This document shows positions 9,345 to 16,213 of a stretch of 64,000 bases of DNA, in pieces. The number at the start of each line of letters is the position of its first letter. Position 1 is the first letter of the stretch. A program made the translations under genes and the position numbers. The DNA is from Alginatibacterium sediminis (GTDB lineage Bacteria > Pseudomonadota > Gammaproteobacteria > Enterobacterales > Celerinatantimonadaceae), in contig NZ_RAQO01000009.1 of assembly GCF_003610775.1 (NCBI RefSeq), forward strand, positions 124,001-188,000. The letters are read 5' to 3'. The notes under the pieces were generated by a model. It saw only the letters and a program-made list of their open reading frames with translations. It was not told the origin of the DNA and did no database searches.

Positions 9345-9734
9345 GCGTTCAAACGCATTAGTGCCCCATTGTTTCTTAGGCAGTTAATTCAATAGCACCT
9401 TAAAACCAGCTTTCACCCTTAGCAACACTAATTGTTTCACTAAGCGCGTCTACAATGCTAACTAGAGGAAAACTTATCGAAAGCTGACCGTTTAGGGCTG
9501 TGTACTTTGTCACTGTTATTATATATAGCCACTACATTTCGCATTCTGCTTTTCTCAAAATTATATATAAAATTTAAACACTGACTATTGATAAAACTAA
9601 AAGAAAACCTCAAAGTAGACAATAAGTTAAAGAGAAAGCATGAACAGACTAGCAATCTTGCGCTAGGTCACACTTTCTGTGATAGGAAGCGTGCTCATTG
9701 AATGGGATAGGAAGTACGTGCTTCATACTTAGCG
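9345..9734 (+). other. Noncoding stretch after the helicase
   Basis: AT-rich and without a convincing gene; short frames here lack good starts and composition. A small palindrome (GCGTTCAAACGC) sits directly at the helicase stop. Near the right end GATAGGAAG occurs twice (about 9680 and 9706), each followed by a GTGCT-containing stretch, 26 bp apart. This may be regulatory for the next gene or a worn recombination site. Confidence 0.4.
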
Positions 9735-10182
9735 TTAGAGCTCAACACGAATATAGAGAGAAATATAAATTATGGCAGCACAATTTCTTCCAATAATAAA
9801 AGTAGTTGCACCATACATAGCGCAAATAGCTACAGCGGCTATTCCGGCATTTACTTCAAAAAAAGAAGCACCAAAATCTGATGAAATCAAAACCGATCCA
9901 ATAGTAACCAAACAAATAGAAGAACTTCAGGATGCCGCATCTAAAAATGCAAACTCCGTTAAAGTGCTTGCAGAGAATCTCCAGCAAGCAATAGAAAATA
10001 TCGATATCGCTGCTCAGAAAGCCAATAAGAAAATAACCACATATAAAATTGTTATATTTTTATCACTGAGCTTAACGATCATTTCTTTATCTACAAGTTT
10101 GTATTTACTACTGCAATGATCAGCTCTAACTATTATAGTCAGCAGGACAAACCTGCGCTGCGGTTTGCCTCTGCTGTGTGCG
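9735..10182 (+). mobile_element. Candidate integron-type gene cassette
   Basis: A 9-bp perfect inverted repeat frames one small gene: GTTAGAGCT at 9734-9742 and AGCTCTAAC at 10122-10130. The ORF starts 37 bp inside the left boundary and stops two bases before the right repeat, the compact layout of integron cassettes. The right repeat begins an attC-like hairpin ending in GCGTTAACA. In a circularised cassette the left end (G/TTAGAGCT) would pair fully with AGCTCTAAC, as expected for R' and R'' of an attC site. No integron integrase gene is recognised in the window. Confidence 0.5.
9772..10119 (+). CDS. Small C-terminally membrane-anchored protein, unknown function
   Basis: 115 residues, not recognised. 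The N-terminus (MAAQFLPIIKVVAPYIAQIA) is hydrophobic to amphipathic. A charged middle part (about residues 30-80) reads as a long helix or coiled coil (EELQDAASKNANSVKVLAENL). The last 25 residues form a clear transmembrane helix (IVIFLSLSLTIISLSTSLYLLL). It could be a tail-anchored inner-membrane protein with a cytoplasmic helical domain. It sits alone inside the cassette-like unit, and its low GC and short length are typical of cassette genes. A toxin or membrane-acting effector is possible but unsupported. Confidence 0.6.
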   Translation: MAAQFLPIIKVVAPYIAQIATAAIPAFTSKKEAPKSDEIKTDPIVTKQIEELQDAASKNANSVKVLAENLQQAIENIDIAAQKANKKITTYKIVIFLSLSLTIISLSTSLYLLLQ

Positions 10183-10188
10183 TTAACA
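10122..10188 (+). other. attC-like folded recombination site
   Basis: AGCTCTAAC (R''-like) is followed by CAGCAG/CTGCTG and CAAACC/GGTTTG paired arms with unpaired bases between them and the loop TGCGCTGC, ending TGTGCGTTAACA (R'-like, junction G/TT at 10182/10183). Imperfect paired arms with bulged bases are typical of attC sites. It starts two bases after the stop codon of the preceding gene. Confidence 0.45.
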
Positions 10189-10407
10189 CCAATCAAACCG
10201 TACTTAATCTAATCCGAGCAGCCAGTATTTGAACTAACAACGTAACTCATTCCTGTCCAAAAATGAGTTGGGGCGGTTAACACTCATCTGCCCCAGTACG
10301 ATTTAGAGTTGTTGCTCTTAACACTTCTGAGTTCTGCTATTTGAACTGATTATACTAATGACTCTATAGTGCAATTAACAACATATTAGGATCTTCAATC
10401 AAGTTTT
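10183..10407 (+). other. Noncoding stretch with a second attC-like hairpin
   Basis: No gene is seen. ACTAAC (about 10233) is followed by a perfect 8-bp stem AACTCATT/AATGAGTT and then GCGGTTAACAC (junction-like G/TT at 10276/10277). The octamer GTTAACAC is shared with the end of the preceding attC-like site 94 bp upstream, and TTAACAC recurs at 10318. This could be a second, gene-less cassette remnant, or the leader of the NYN-domain gene. Confidence 0.3.
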
Positions 10408-11130
10408 ATGGGCAACAAAAAAATAGCAGTACTAATTGATTCCGAGAATACTCCTCACTCTAAGCTGAACTTGATTATTGAAGAGCTATCTAGCTTTGGG
10501 CAAATAATAGTCAAACGCGCTTATGGTGATTTTTCTGCTGAACAATTGAAAAATTGGAAGCAGCCGTTGAATGAGTTGGCTATTCAAGCCAAGCAACAGT
10601 TCGCGTACACTTCTGGGAAGAATTCGACCGATTCGTTAATGATTATTGATGCTATGGATCTCCTATATAGCCAAAGATTTGATGCATTTGCTTTGATTTC
10701 CAGTGATAGTGACTTTACTAGTCTAGCTACAAGACTAAGAGAGTCAGAGATTCACGTCATTGGCGTTGGCAAAGCGATGACACCAACTTCATTCAAAAAC
10801 GCTTGTGACGATTTTGTAGCCATTGAGAACTTAAGTGCTGATGTTGAGCTTGAGGAAGTACAGCCAAACTCGAATCAAGTCGCAGAGCGGGAACTCTGGC
10901 GCTTAATGCATCAAGCTTGGCAAACCTATAGAGACGAAACTGGTTGGGTTAAACTAGGTGAAGTAGGTAAATACTTAAAAAGACTAAAACCAGATTTTGA
11001 CCCCCGCAATTACGGATTAAAGAAATTATCTGATTTTTTTGACAAATATCCAACAAGGTACAGAATCCGTAACACCAAACGTTCTGGTATGGAATTTCAG
11101 TTAATTACGAAGGCTAGCAAACACAAATGA
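10408..11130 (+). CDS. NYN-domain (PIN-like) protein with C-terminal OST-HTH/LOTUS domain
   Basis: 240 residues. Residues 4-130 form a NYN nuclease-fold domain with the acidic set expected for metal binding: D11 (VLIDSEN), D75 and D81 (STDSLMIIDAMD), D100 and D102 (SSDSDF). Residues 155-235 resemble an OST-HTH/LOTUS RNA-binding module (ELWRLMHQAWQ...GWVKLGEVGKYLKRLKPDF...YGLKKLSDFF). The family (LabA/limkain-like) is thought to act on RNA, mostly as predicted nucleases. It has its own leader and no close co-directional partner. Four bases after the stop lies GCTTAAC, a possible R''-like site, so it might be a second cassette. Sitting between mobile genes and a CBASS-like operon, an RNA-directed defence role is plausible but not shown. 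Confidence 0.8.
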   Translation: MGNKKIAVLIDSENTPHSKLNLIIEELSSFGQIIVKRAYGDFSAEQLKNWKQPLNELAIQAKQQFAYTSGKNSTDSLMIIDAMDLLYSQRFDAFALISSDSDFTSLATRLRESEIHVIGVGKAMTPTSFKNACDDFVAIENLSADVELEEVQPNSNQVAERELWRLMHQAWQTYRDETGWVKLGEVGKYLKRLKPDFDPRNYGLKKLSDFFDKYPTRYRIRNTKRSGMEFQLITKASKHK

Positions 11131-11320
11131 CATGCTTAACGACTAAGCCAAGTTTAAACCTCAAAATTTCCCCATTAAGAGTTACGGAGATAATGAAGCC
11201 TTTCGAAAGTGGCTTGCATTACTCCAAATAATAGTAATGTAACGCAGGAGAAATTATGTGCTCTGCCTAACTGTTTATGCGTGGCGTGAGTCGCTTCGAG
11301 ACAAAAGCTCGTTAGAGAAA

Positions 11321-11345
11321 ACTAACTAAAGGGTTTTTACCCCTT
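11321..11345 (-). terminator. Weak candidate terminator of the CBASS-like operon
   Basis: Directly after the SLATT stop, read on the minus strand, a short stem (AAGGG...CCCTT) is followed by TAGTTAGTTTT. The stem is short and the T-run broken. Confidence 0.3.
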
Positions 11346-11351
11346 ACCTTG

Positions 11352-12077
11352 TTACTTAGTCGTTCCACCATATGTCGCTTTAGCATCAGGCTTTGGTTCG
11401 GGTGTAGCTTTGCTGGCTTGAACTCGTAGTGATTCCGGAGCGGGTTGTTCTTGCCAGCATCCCACACAAGGCTTATAAACCCATGCCCAAGTCTTGCTTG
11501 TGATGCAAAGTGGATTTACCCAGAGCAAAGCAGCTACTAGGCAACCAATAACTACAAGGCGCAAGCTGAGCGGAACTTTGTCACGCCAGCTTAGAGCAAG
11601 CTCTGCGCTCATCCAGTCACTATTATGCTCAGAAAATACCTTGTAGTGGGCATACCATGAAGACATCAGCACTGGAGATATAGTTTTAACAGATCGATGT
11701 TCTGTTTGAATTTGGCTAAGGTCAGCTCTCGCTTTAGTTACCGAGGCTGCGTCTTGTTCGTTAACTTCACAGTAAATGTGCTCTAGCTTCTTGCTGATAT
11801 CAGTCAGGCTATCCCCTGTAGCTTCATATTGCTCCTTCAGAAGCTCTCTTGGTTTAAGAATGATACCGATGATACCTATAATGAGTAACAGCGCAGCCAA
11901 AGCTTTGCTGTTGAACTCTGCAAATGCCAAACCAAGTACACCAAAGGACAGCGAAGTAATGCTAATAATCGTCGGTAACTTCTCGCAGATATCTAATGAC
12001 GCAAAATGAAGCTTGGCGCTATAGAGAACATTGTAATACTCTCTAGCCACTTGCTTCTTTATTGTTTGCTTCGTCAT
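11352..12077 (-). CDS. SLATT-domain membrane effector of a CBASS-like system
   Basis: 241 residues. Two transmembrane helices sit close together (about residues 34-52 and 57-74), followed by a long helical, charged region (about 80-135) and a third hydrophobic helix (about 173-190). A Pro/Lys/Ala-rich tail ends the protein. This 2TM-plus-helical architecture matches SLATT effectors, which are proposed to form membrane pores or channels when a partner nucleotidyltransferase makes its signal. The gene lies 12 bp downstream of the CD-NTase on the same strand, so the two form an operon. Effector identity is inferred from topology and partner; cyclic nucleotide gating is known for related systems, not visible here. 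Confidence 0.75.
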   Translation of the reverse strand: MTKQTIKKQVAREYYNVLYSAKLHFASLDICEKLPTIISITSLSFGVLGLAFAEFNSKALAALLLIIGIIGIILKPRELLKEQYEATGDSLTDISKKLEHIYCEVNEQDAASVTKARADLSQIQTEHRSVKTISPVLMSSWYAHYKVFSEHNSDWMSAELALSWRDKVPLSLRLVVIGCLVAALLWVNPLCITSKTWAWVYKPCVGCWQEQPAPESLRVQASKATPEPKPDAKATYGGTTK

Positions 12078-12089
12078 AAACGTTCGTTC

Positions 12090-13355
12090 CTATTCGATTG
12101 GGACAGTGATTATATGTCGCGCTATCACCGTGTTTTTGCGCATAGCGTAGCACTCAACTGTATGATCACCATAGAAAGTTGCCGTCTCAACACGAGTTTT
12201 ACTGCCATCATCGTCTATGATTCCACCGCGATAGTTCTTGTCCCTATCTGCGATATGCCCACGGTTGCGAACCTTCCACTTGACTTCGTAGTCTCCAACA
12301 ATGTCGGTTTGTTTCACAAAGAAGTGCAGTTTCCGTTGATGCTGTATTCGCTCCCCGCCATATGTTAGTGACGATAACATTTTAGTTATCAGGTCGCTTT
12401 TTACGTTACAATCAATAGTAATTTGGTTTGTAATATCCATATCGAATAGTTCCTCAATGAACTCCTCATTCACTGCTGAAACTTGTTTCGCTTCACGATT
12501 AGGGAACTTCGTACCAAAAATAGCCTTGTACCGTTGGTTACACTTGTCCTCATAACCATTCTCTCTTGCTTCAATCGCTTCAGTTGCGGTATCCAGTGCT
12601 TTCTGAGCATCATCTTGGAATGCTTTATTCACACCGACTCTCGAGTTGCTGCCAAATGCATAGTAGAACGCTTTCTTTGGCTCTTTGGTAAGGTATTGAA
12701 AAAAGTCTTTCACCATCATGTCAAAGCTGCCGAAGCAACTCTTGTCGTATTTAGTGTTATCATTGAGGAAGTTGTAGCAAAGGGTGTCGATTAGAAAGCC
12801 ACTCATCTGAATATCGTTTCTAGCCTTCCATGCACGAATCATTTTCGCAAGCTTACGCAGATTGTCTTTGCGCTTGTCGTTCAGTTCTCTAAATGCTATT
12901 AGCTCAGCACGAGTATCACATTGCCGCCATGAACCACCATTATATGTGTCAGGGTATTTGAATACTCCTTGCCATTCGAATACGGGTACGACTTCAAAGG
13001 TAAAGTCTTGCATCTCAACCACTACTACGTTGCGGTCTTTCTTCACTTTGCTTGTATTATACGTTTTCTTTATTGCATCTTTTGCATGGTCGAGAGCCTT
13101 CGATGGGTCTTTGCGATAGGTAGTCCAAGCACAAGGAGGCAGTATGTAGAGCATATCAAGGTCAGAAATACCATTGATTCCAGAGTAGCGACCATATGAG
13201 CCAGCTTGGAGACTGTAGTTTTTCTTGTCGTTTTCTAAGTCTCGAAACTTTTCATTAAGGTTCTTAGTAATGCTTCCGTAGCGACTTGAAATTGTGTCTT
13301 TGTTCTTGATCTTCAAGTTATCCAAAAACACACTGAAATCCCGCCTTACCGTCAT
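12090..13355 (-). CDS. CD-NTase (SMODS nucleotidyltransferase) with AGS-C sensor domain
   Basis: 421 residues. The N-terminal nucleotidyltransferase core carries the GS motif and the two catalytic Asp: G52-S53 and D65/D67 in GSYGRYSGINGISDLDML, with a third acidic residue at E121 (FEVVPVF). An all-helical middle resembles the nucleotidyltransferase/PAP-OAS1-like part of bacterial cGAS/DncV enzymes. The last about 100 residues are beta-rich (WKVRNRGHIADRDKNYRGG, TFYGDHTVECYAMR) and match the AGS-C sensor domain often fused to SMODS. It likely makes a cyclic oligonucleotide on phage infection to activate the SLATT partner. No ancillary Cap2/Cap3 (E1/E2 or JAB) genes are adjacent, so this would be a minimal two-gene system. 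The active-site residues look intact. Confidence 0.85.
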   Translation of the reverse strand: MTVRRDFSVFLDNLKIKNKDTISSRYGSITKNLNEKFRDLENDKKNYSLQAGSYGRYSGINGISDLDMLYILPPCAWTTYRKDPSKALDHAKDAIKKTYNTSKVKKDRNVVVVEMQDFTFEVVPVFEWQGVFKYPDTYNGGSWRQCDTRAELIAFRELNDKRKDNLRKLAKMIRAWKARNDIQMSGFLIDTLCYNFLNDNTKYDKSCFGSFDMMVKDFFQYLTKEPKKAFYYAFGSNSRVGVNKAFQDDAQKALDTATEAIEARENGYEDKCNQRYKAIFGTKFPNREAKQVSAVNEEFIEELFDMDITNQITIDCNVKSDLITKMLSSLTYGGERIQHQRKLHFFVKQTDIVGDYEVKWKVRNRGHIADRDKNYRGGIIDDDGSKTRVETATFYGDHTVECYAMRKNTVIARHIITVPIE

Positions 13356-13371
13356 ATGTCACTCCCCCTGT

Positions 13372-13404
13372 ATTTATTTCCATGTAATATATGGGGGAAT
13401 AAAT
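13372..13404 (-). promoter_or_regulatory. Dyad in the promoter region of the CD-NTase operon
   Basis: ATTTATTTCCAT and ATGGGGGAATAAAT form an interrupted inverted repeat about 20-50 bp upstream of the CD-NTase start. It may be an operator; no dedicated regulator is adjacent. Confidence 0.35.
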
Positions 13405-13450
13405 TAACAAAACAACCTGTATGTTAGAGTAAGCCGAAGTATTGGCTGCA

Positions 13451-13575
13451 GTGGTACACTGAATTTGGCCACTACCTTGGAGTTAAAGACCTAATGCCTT
13501 TTCTCTCCTATGGCGAGTTAGGTTGTCTAACTCATTTGAGCCCCAAATCTCGTATGACAATAACAGCGCTTTGTT
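13451..13575 (-). other. Possible insertion-sequence remnant
   Basis: The stretch GTGGTACACTGAATTTGG resembles an IS end. Next to it, on the minus strand, a 30-codon open frame ends in TAA at 13483 and reads as a basic C-terminus (SNELDNLTRHRREKALGL). No start or catalytic part remains. The rest of the 13405-13652 gap shows nothing else. Confidence 0.2.
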
Positions 13576-13652
13576 TTACATAATCGCCACACTCTTAAGC
13601 ATTTTTCCCCTGAAACAAGTTCATTAACATAGAATGAAAGTAAGCGTTGAAA

Positions 13653-14063
13653 TTAGGCTAAGTACTCACTAGGGTTAACGTCTAACCAGCTGGCAACATT
13701 GCTTAAATCGGCTAGACTTCCACCACTAATAAAATCTAGAGGTTTGTGCCCTTCAAACGGAGGATTGTGGTTTTCGAGGCTCATAAACCCTGAGACATTT
13801 TCTTGATTGTAGAATTTAAGTCTTAACGCCCGATGTATATTGAGAATGTGGCTTAGTCGTTCTATCTGTTCACTATTTAAGGCTATCGAGTCAGCATTCG
13901 ATATGAATTCGCTATAAACATCTTCTGGGATTGCAAGAATGGATTGAATTTGTGGCTTTGAGCAGCCCCAATTGAACATGATTTTATTCACTGCCTTGAA
14001 GCCGGCTATCACCATCTTCCGTTGTTCTTGCTCTGCGCCTGGTAGAGTCGACATACAAATCAC
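13653..14063 (-). CDS. Orphan antitoxin, Xre/MbcA/ParS toxin-binding type
   Basis: 136 residues. An N-terminal helical region (about 1-60) could be a degenerate Xre-type DNA-binding domain. The C-terminal half holds the toxin-binding pattern of Xre/MbcA/ParS antitoxins: a helical segment, then NPPFEGHKPLDFISGG and a terminal helix ending in WLDVNPSEYLA. Family members neutralise RES-domain (NAD-degrading) toxins and repress their operon. No RES-domain or other toxin gene lies next to it: downstream is noncoding, upstream is a 437-bp gap. It is therefore an orphan, perhaps a remnant, an anti-toxin against an incoming element, or a repurposed regulator. The start may instead be the ATG three codons later. 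Confidence 0.7.
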   Translation of the reverse strand: MICMSTLPGAEQEQRKMVIAGFKAVNKIMFNWGCSKPQIQSILAIPEDVYSEFISNADSIALNSEQIERLSHILNIHRALRLKFYNQENVSGFMSLENHNPPFEGHKPLDFISGGSLADLSNVASWLDVNPSEYLA

Positions 14064-14259
14064 TGTTGTTAGTTATTATTGTCGGTGGAGAATATTGTGT
14101 GATTACTTCCAATATAGTCTAATCATTTCAATGAACTTTGTCCCCTTTTGGGCTCTTTAAAATGTGATTGGTTCGCTCAGCTAAAATGCTTCTTTCTTTT
14201 ATCGGTTAGGGCCTATATTCATCCCTATTTTCAAGTGCATGTTTAGTTACTGATCTCCC

Positions 14260-14279
14260 TAGCCTACAATTATAGGCTA
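14260..14279. repeat. Small hairpin in a 437-bp noncoding gap
   Basis: TAGCCTA and TAGGCTA form a stem with a six-base loop. There is no T-run, so it is not a typical terminator. The surrounding gap (14064-14500) contains no gene; its right end holds the operator-like repeats described separately. Confidence 0.35.
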
Positions 14280-14394
14280 TGAAATAACATGCAAATGCTA
14301 ATAGAACACAGCCGAAACAACACGTAAATGAGCAAATCCCTCAGCAACTTCTAATTCATAAACGGACATACGATGCGATTAATCATAAATAAAA

Positions 14395-14464
14395 ACATAT
14401 ATGATTGACTGTATGATTCATTGCGAGTAAGATTCTTGTCAATCATATGTGAATTCATATATGT
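14395..14464. promoter_or_regulatory. Inverted-repeat operator cluster before the SeqA-like RHH gene
   Basis: ACATATATGATTGAC (14395-14409) and GTCAATCATATGTG (14438-14451) form a long inverted repeat, and a further related half-site ATTCATATATGT lies at 14453-14464. The cluster ends about 37 bp before the ATG of the next gene. Ribbon-helix-helix regulators commonly bind such repeated half-sites, so autoregulation is likely. Confidence 0.5.
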
Positions 14465-14500
14465 AACGCTTGGCAGCCCTAACTTTGAGAGAAAAAACAA

Positions 14501-15115
14501 ATGACTATGAAAACTATTGAGGTAACAGAAGCTATATACGACAAACTAGCTGCAAAAGTTATCGGTTTCGGTGAGACCCCTAATTCTGTAATTGAACGTT
14601 TGCTGAAGGACGTTGATGGTAAAAGTACAAAGCCTACCTTAGATTTTTATCCTTCAAATGATGTCGAATTTAAAAAACTTCTTTTAAAAAATAAAAAGGC
14701 AGAAGTCGCTCTATACAAAACTAATGGGGAAATCGAAGTATTAGTTTGGAACGCCTCGAAATTGAAAGAATCATCCAACATAAAGGCTAACATTTGGTCG
14801 GGTTATTTACGTGATTGGGAAACTAAAGGGATTAAAAAAGCGGAGTTTTCGATTTACGAACAGCCTGAAGATACCAATAAAAGCTCTGAACATTTTGAAC
14901 GATGCGAAATATTCTCTGCAATTACCAACATCCCTTATAAGACATTAATTCAATTGGAGTTCGATGCCGAAATTGAAGCATCTGAAGGTAGTAAATGCTT
15001 AGTCTTAACATTCATTGCAGGACAAAATTTAGGGCAACTGGAAAGTAATGCTTTTTTCGATTCTTCGACCAATAGCATTCGGGTGTATCAACACGAAACC
15101 GGCTACCCACTTTAA
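14501..15115 (+). CDS. Ribbon-helix-helix protein with SeqA-like N-terminus
   Basis: 204 residues. The first 36 (MKTIEVTEAIYDKLAAKVIG then FGETPNSVIERLL) closely resemble the N-terminal oligomerisation domain of SeqA, a ribbon-helix-helix-type fold. The remaining about 160 residues lack the SeqA GATC-binding domain and are not recognised; they look alpha/beta with a beta-rich middle (KAEVALYKTNGEIEVLVW). The gene stands alone behind a cluster of inverted repeats that could be its own operator. It likely regulates cargo genes or itself. Its C-terminal part faces the XRE gene in a tail-to-tail arrangement. Whether the C-terminal part is an effector or a ligand sensor is unknown. Confidence 0.6.
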   Translation: MTMKTIEVTEAIYDKLAAKVIGFGETPNSVIERLLKDVDGKSTKPTLDFYPSNDVEFKKLLLKNKKAEVALYKTNGEIEVLVWNASKLKESSNIKANIWSGYLRDWETKGIKKAEFSIYEQPEDTNKSSEHFERCEIFSAITNIPYKTLIQLEFDAEIEASEGSKCLVLTFIAGQNLGQLESNAFFDSSTNSIRVYQHETGYPL

Positions 15116-15232
15116 AATGTCGCTCGCAGGTTAGAACTATTGGCTCCTGTTTTGTCACTAGTTTTAACTTGCCGCTTCAATCTTGTTTGCCAATCGACTA
15201 CAAATACATCTTCTGACCACTCCAATCCTCTT

Positions 15233-15589
15233 TTACAACGAAGCCTTCCTGAAACTATCTTTAGGAAGCGAATCACAATCCTTGGATCTATCACTCAATA
15301 TATGGTCGATAAGCTTTTTCCGTTCATCATCACCAAGCTTGGAAATTAAACAAGCCAACTCGGCAGACGTATCGTCTTCGCAAAAGAAATAGTTCAAAGG
15401 AACACCTAAAGCATCAGCCATTTTTTTCAAGGTGCTAATATCTGGAGTATGGCGACCTTTCTCATAATGGTTCATTCGACCGCTAGCAGAGCTTTCATCC
15501 ATACCTATCATTACTCCCAAGTTCTTTTGAGTAATGCCAGATAACTTACGCGCTTGTTTGAGTCGAATTGGAATTGGATTAGTGAGCAC
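15233..15589 (-). CDS. XRE-family transcriptional regulator
   Basis: 118 residues. Residues 8-60 form a lambda-repressor-like helix-turn-helix (IRLKQARKLSGITQKNLG; then YEKGRHTPDISTLKKMADAL). An acidic helical C-terminal part follows (about 70-118), perhaps for dimerisation. It is divergent from the 174-residue protein and helicase genes, and the 99-bp space between them holds two identical perfect palindromes, very likely its operators. It would then control both directions, much as controller proteins time the expression of restriction-modification genes. At 118 residues it is larger than classic C proteins, so the comparison is only functional. Confidence 0.85.
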   Translation of the reverse strand: MLTNPIPIRLKQARKLSGITQKNLGVMIGMDESSASGRMNHYEKGRHTPDISTLKKMADALGVPLNYFFCEDDTSAELACLISKLGDDERKKLIDHILSDRSKDCDSLPKDSFRKASL

Positions 15590-15615
15590 AGAAATTTCAT
15601 CGTTTTTCTCAGATA

Positions 15616-15666
15616 ACTTAGATTGTCTAAGTTTTACCTATTTCTGTATACTTAGCAATCCTAAGT
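15616..15666. promoter_or_regulatory. Twin operators between the XRE gene and the divergent helicase operon
   Basis: ACTTAG-N5-CTAAGT occurs twice, at 15616-15632 and 15650-15666, with 34 bp between centres, about three helical turns. Both arms are perfect in each copy. They lie in the 99-bp divergent promoter region, the expected place for binding by the adjacent XRE protein. Confidence 0.8.
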
Positions 15667-15688
15667 ATTTCGAGTAAATTAAGAGTAA

Positions 15689-16213
15689 ATGAAACGCTCC
15701 AAGAAGATCAGTGCTGTAATGCACAAGTTATTGATAGAAAAAGGGATGGATGGTTTTTCAGTAATCGAGGCGAGAGATGCCTCTCTTTCACAAGATGGAA
15801 TTAGCTCTGACTTACGTGAAGCTCGGAAACAGATTTACCGGCAAATACTACGTTATGAGCAAAAAAATTGGCTGCGTAGTGAAGGCCAAGGCCAACAAAA
15901 GCGCTATTTTCAAACTGCTGTTGCTAGGGACTTACAAAACATTGAGCAACAAGAAGCTGTTGAAGAAAGTACGGATTCAATACTTACTTTTGAGACATTA
16001 AGCAAAGAGCGCAACACATACCAAGCGGAATTGGAGATCAGCGTAGGCGAGGTTGAAGAGTATCAGTCTTTGATGAGTCGTTTTCCTCAATTAGATTCAA
16101 AACTGATTCCCTTGCTTAAGAGATCAAGAGGGCGCTCAGCACACCTCCTTGGAAAAATTAACGGACTAACTAATGTTCTTGAAGCCCTCAAACAGGATCA
16201 AAAAACGTGTTAA
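15689..16213 (+). CDS. Uncharacterised helical protein, partner of the SF2 helicase
   Basis: 174 residues, not recognised. The N-terminal 75 residues look like a winged-helix DNA-binding domain (basic start MKRSKKISAVMHKLLIEKG, then REARKQIYRQILRYEQKNWL and a QGQQKRYF wing-like segment). The middle and C-terminal part is predicted helical with coiled-coil character (about 95-165) and includes a basic patch LLKRSRGRSAHLLGKING. The gene overlaps the downstream helicase by seven bases, so the two are translationally coupled and probably act together. Expression is likely controlled by the XRE protein through the twin operators directly upstream. It may guide the helicase to DNA; this is inference. 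Confidence 0.55.
   Translation: MKRSKKISAVMHKLLIEKGMDGFSVIEARDASLSQDGISSDLREARKQIYRQILRYEQKNWLRSEGQGQQKRYFQTAVARDLQNIEQQEAVEESTDSILTFETLSKERNTYQAELEISVGEVEEYQSLMSRFPQLDSKLIPLLKRSRGRSAHLLGKINGLTNVLEALKQDQKTC

Noticed and set aside
9458-9655. 65-codon minus-strand frame in the gap after the helicase
   Set aside because: AT-rich, Phe/Ser-biased, no ribosome binding site and no recognisable pattern.
10408-14063. Retron, CRISPR or BREX components among the cargo
   Set aside because: No reverse transcriptase, spaced direct-repeat array or BREX methylase/PglZ is seen. The cargo is explained by NYN, CBASS-like and antitoxin genes.
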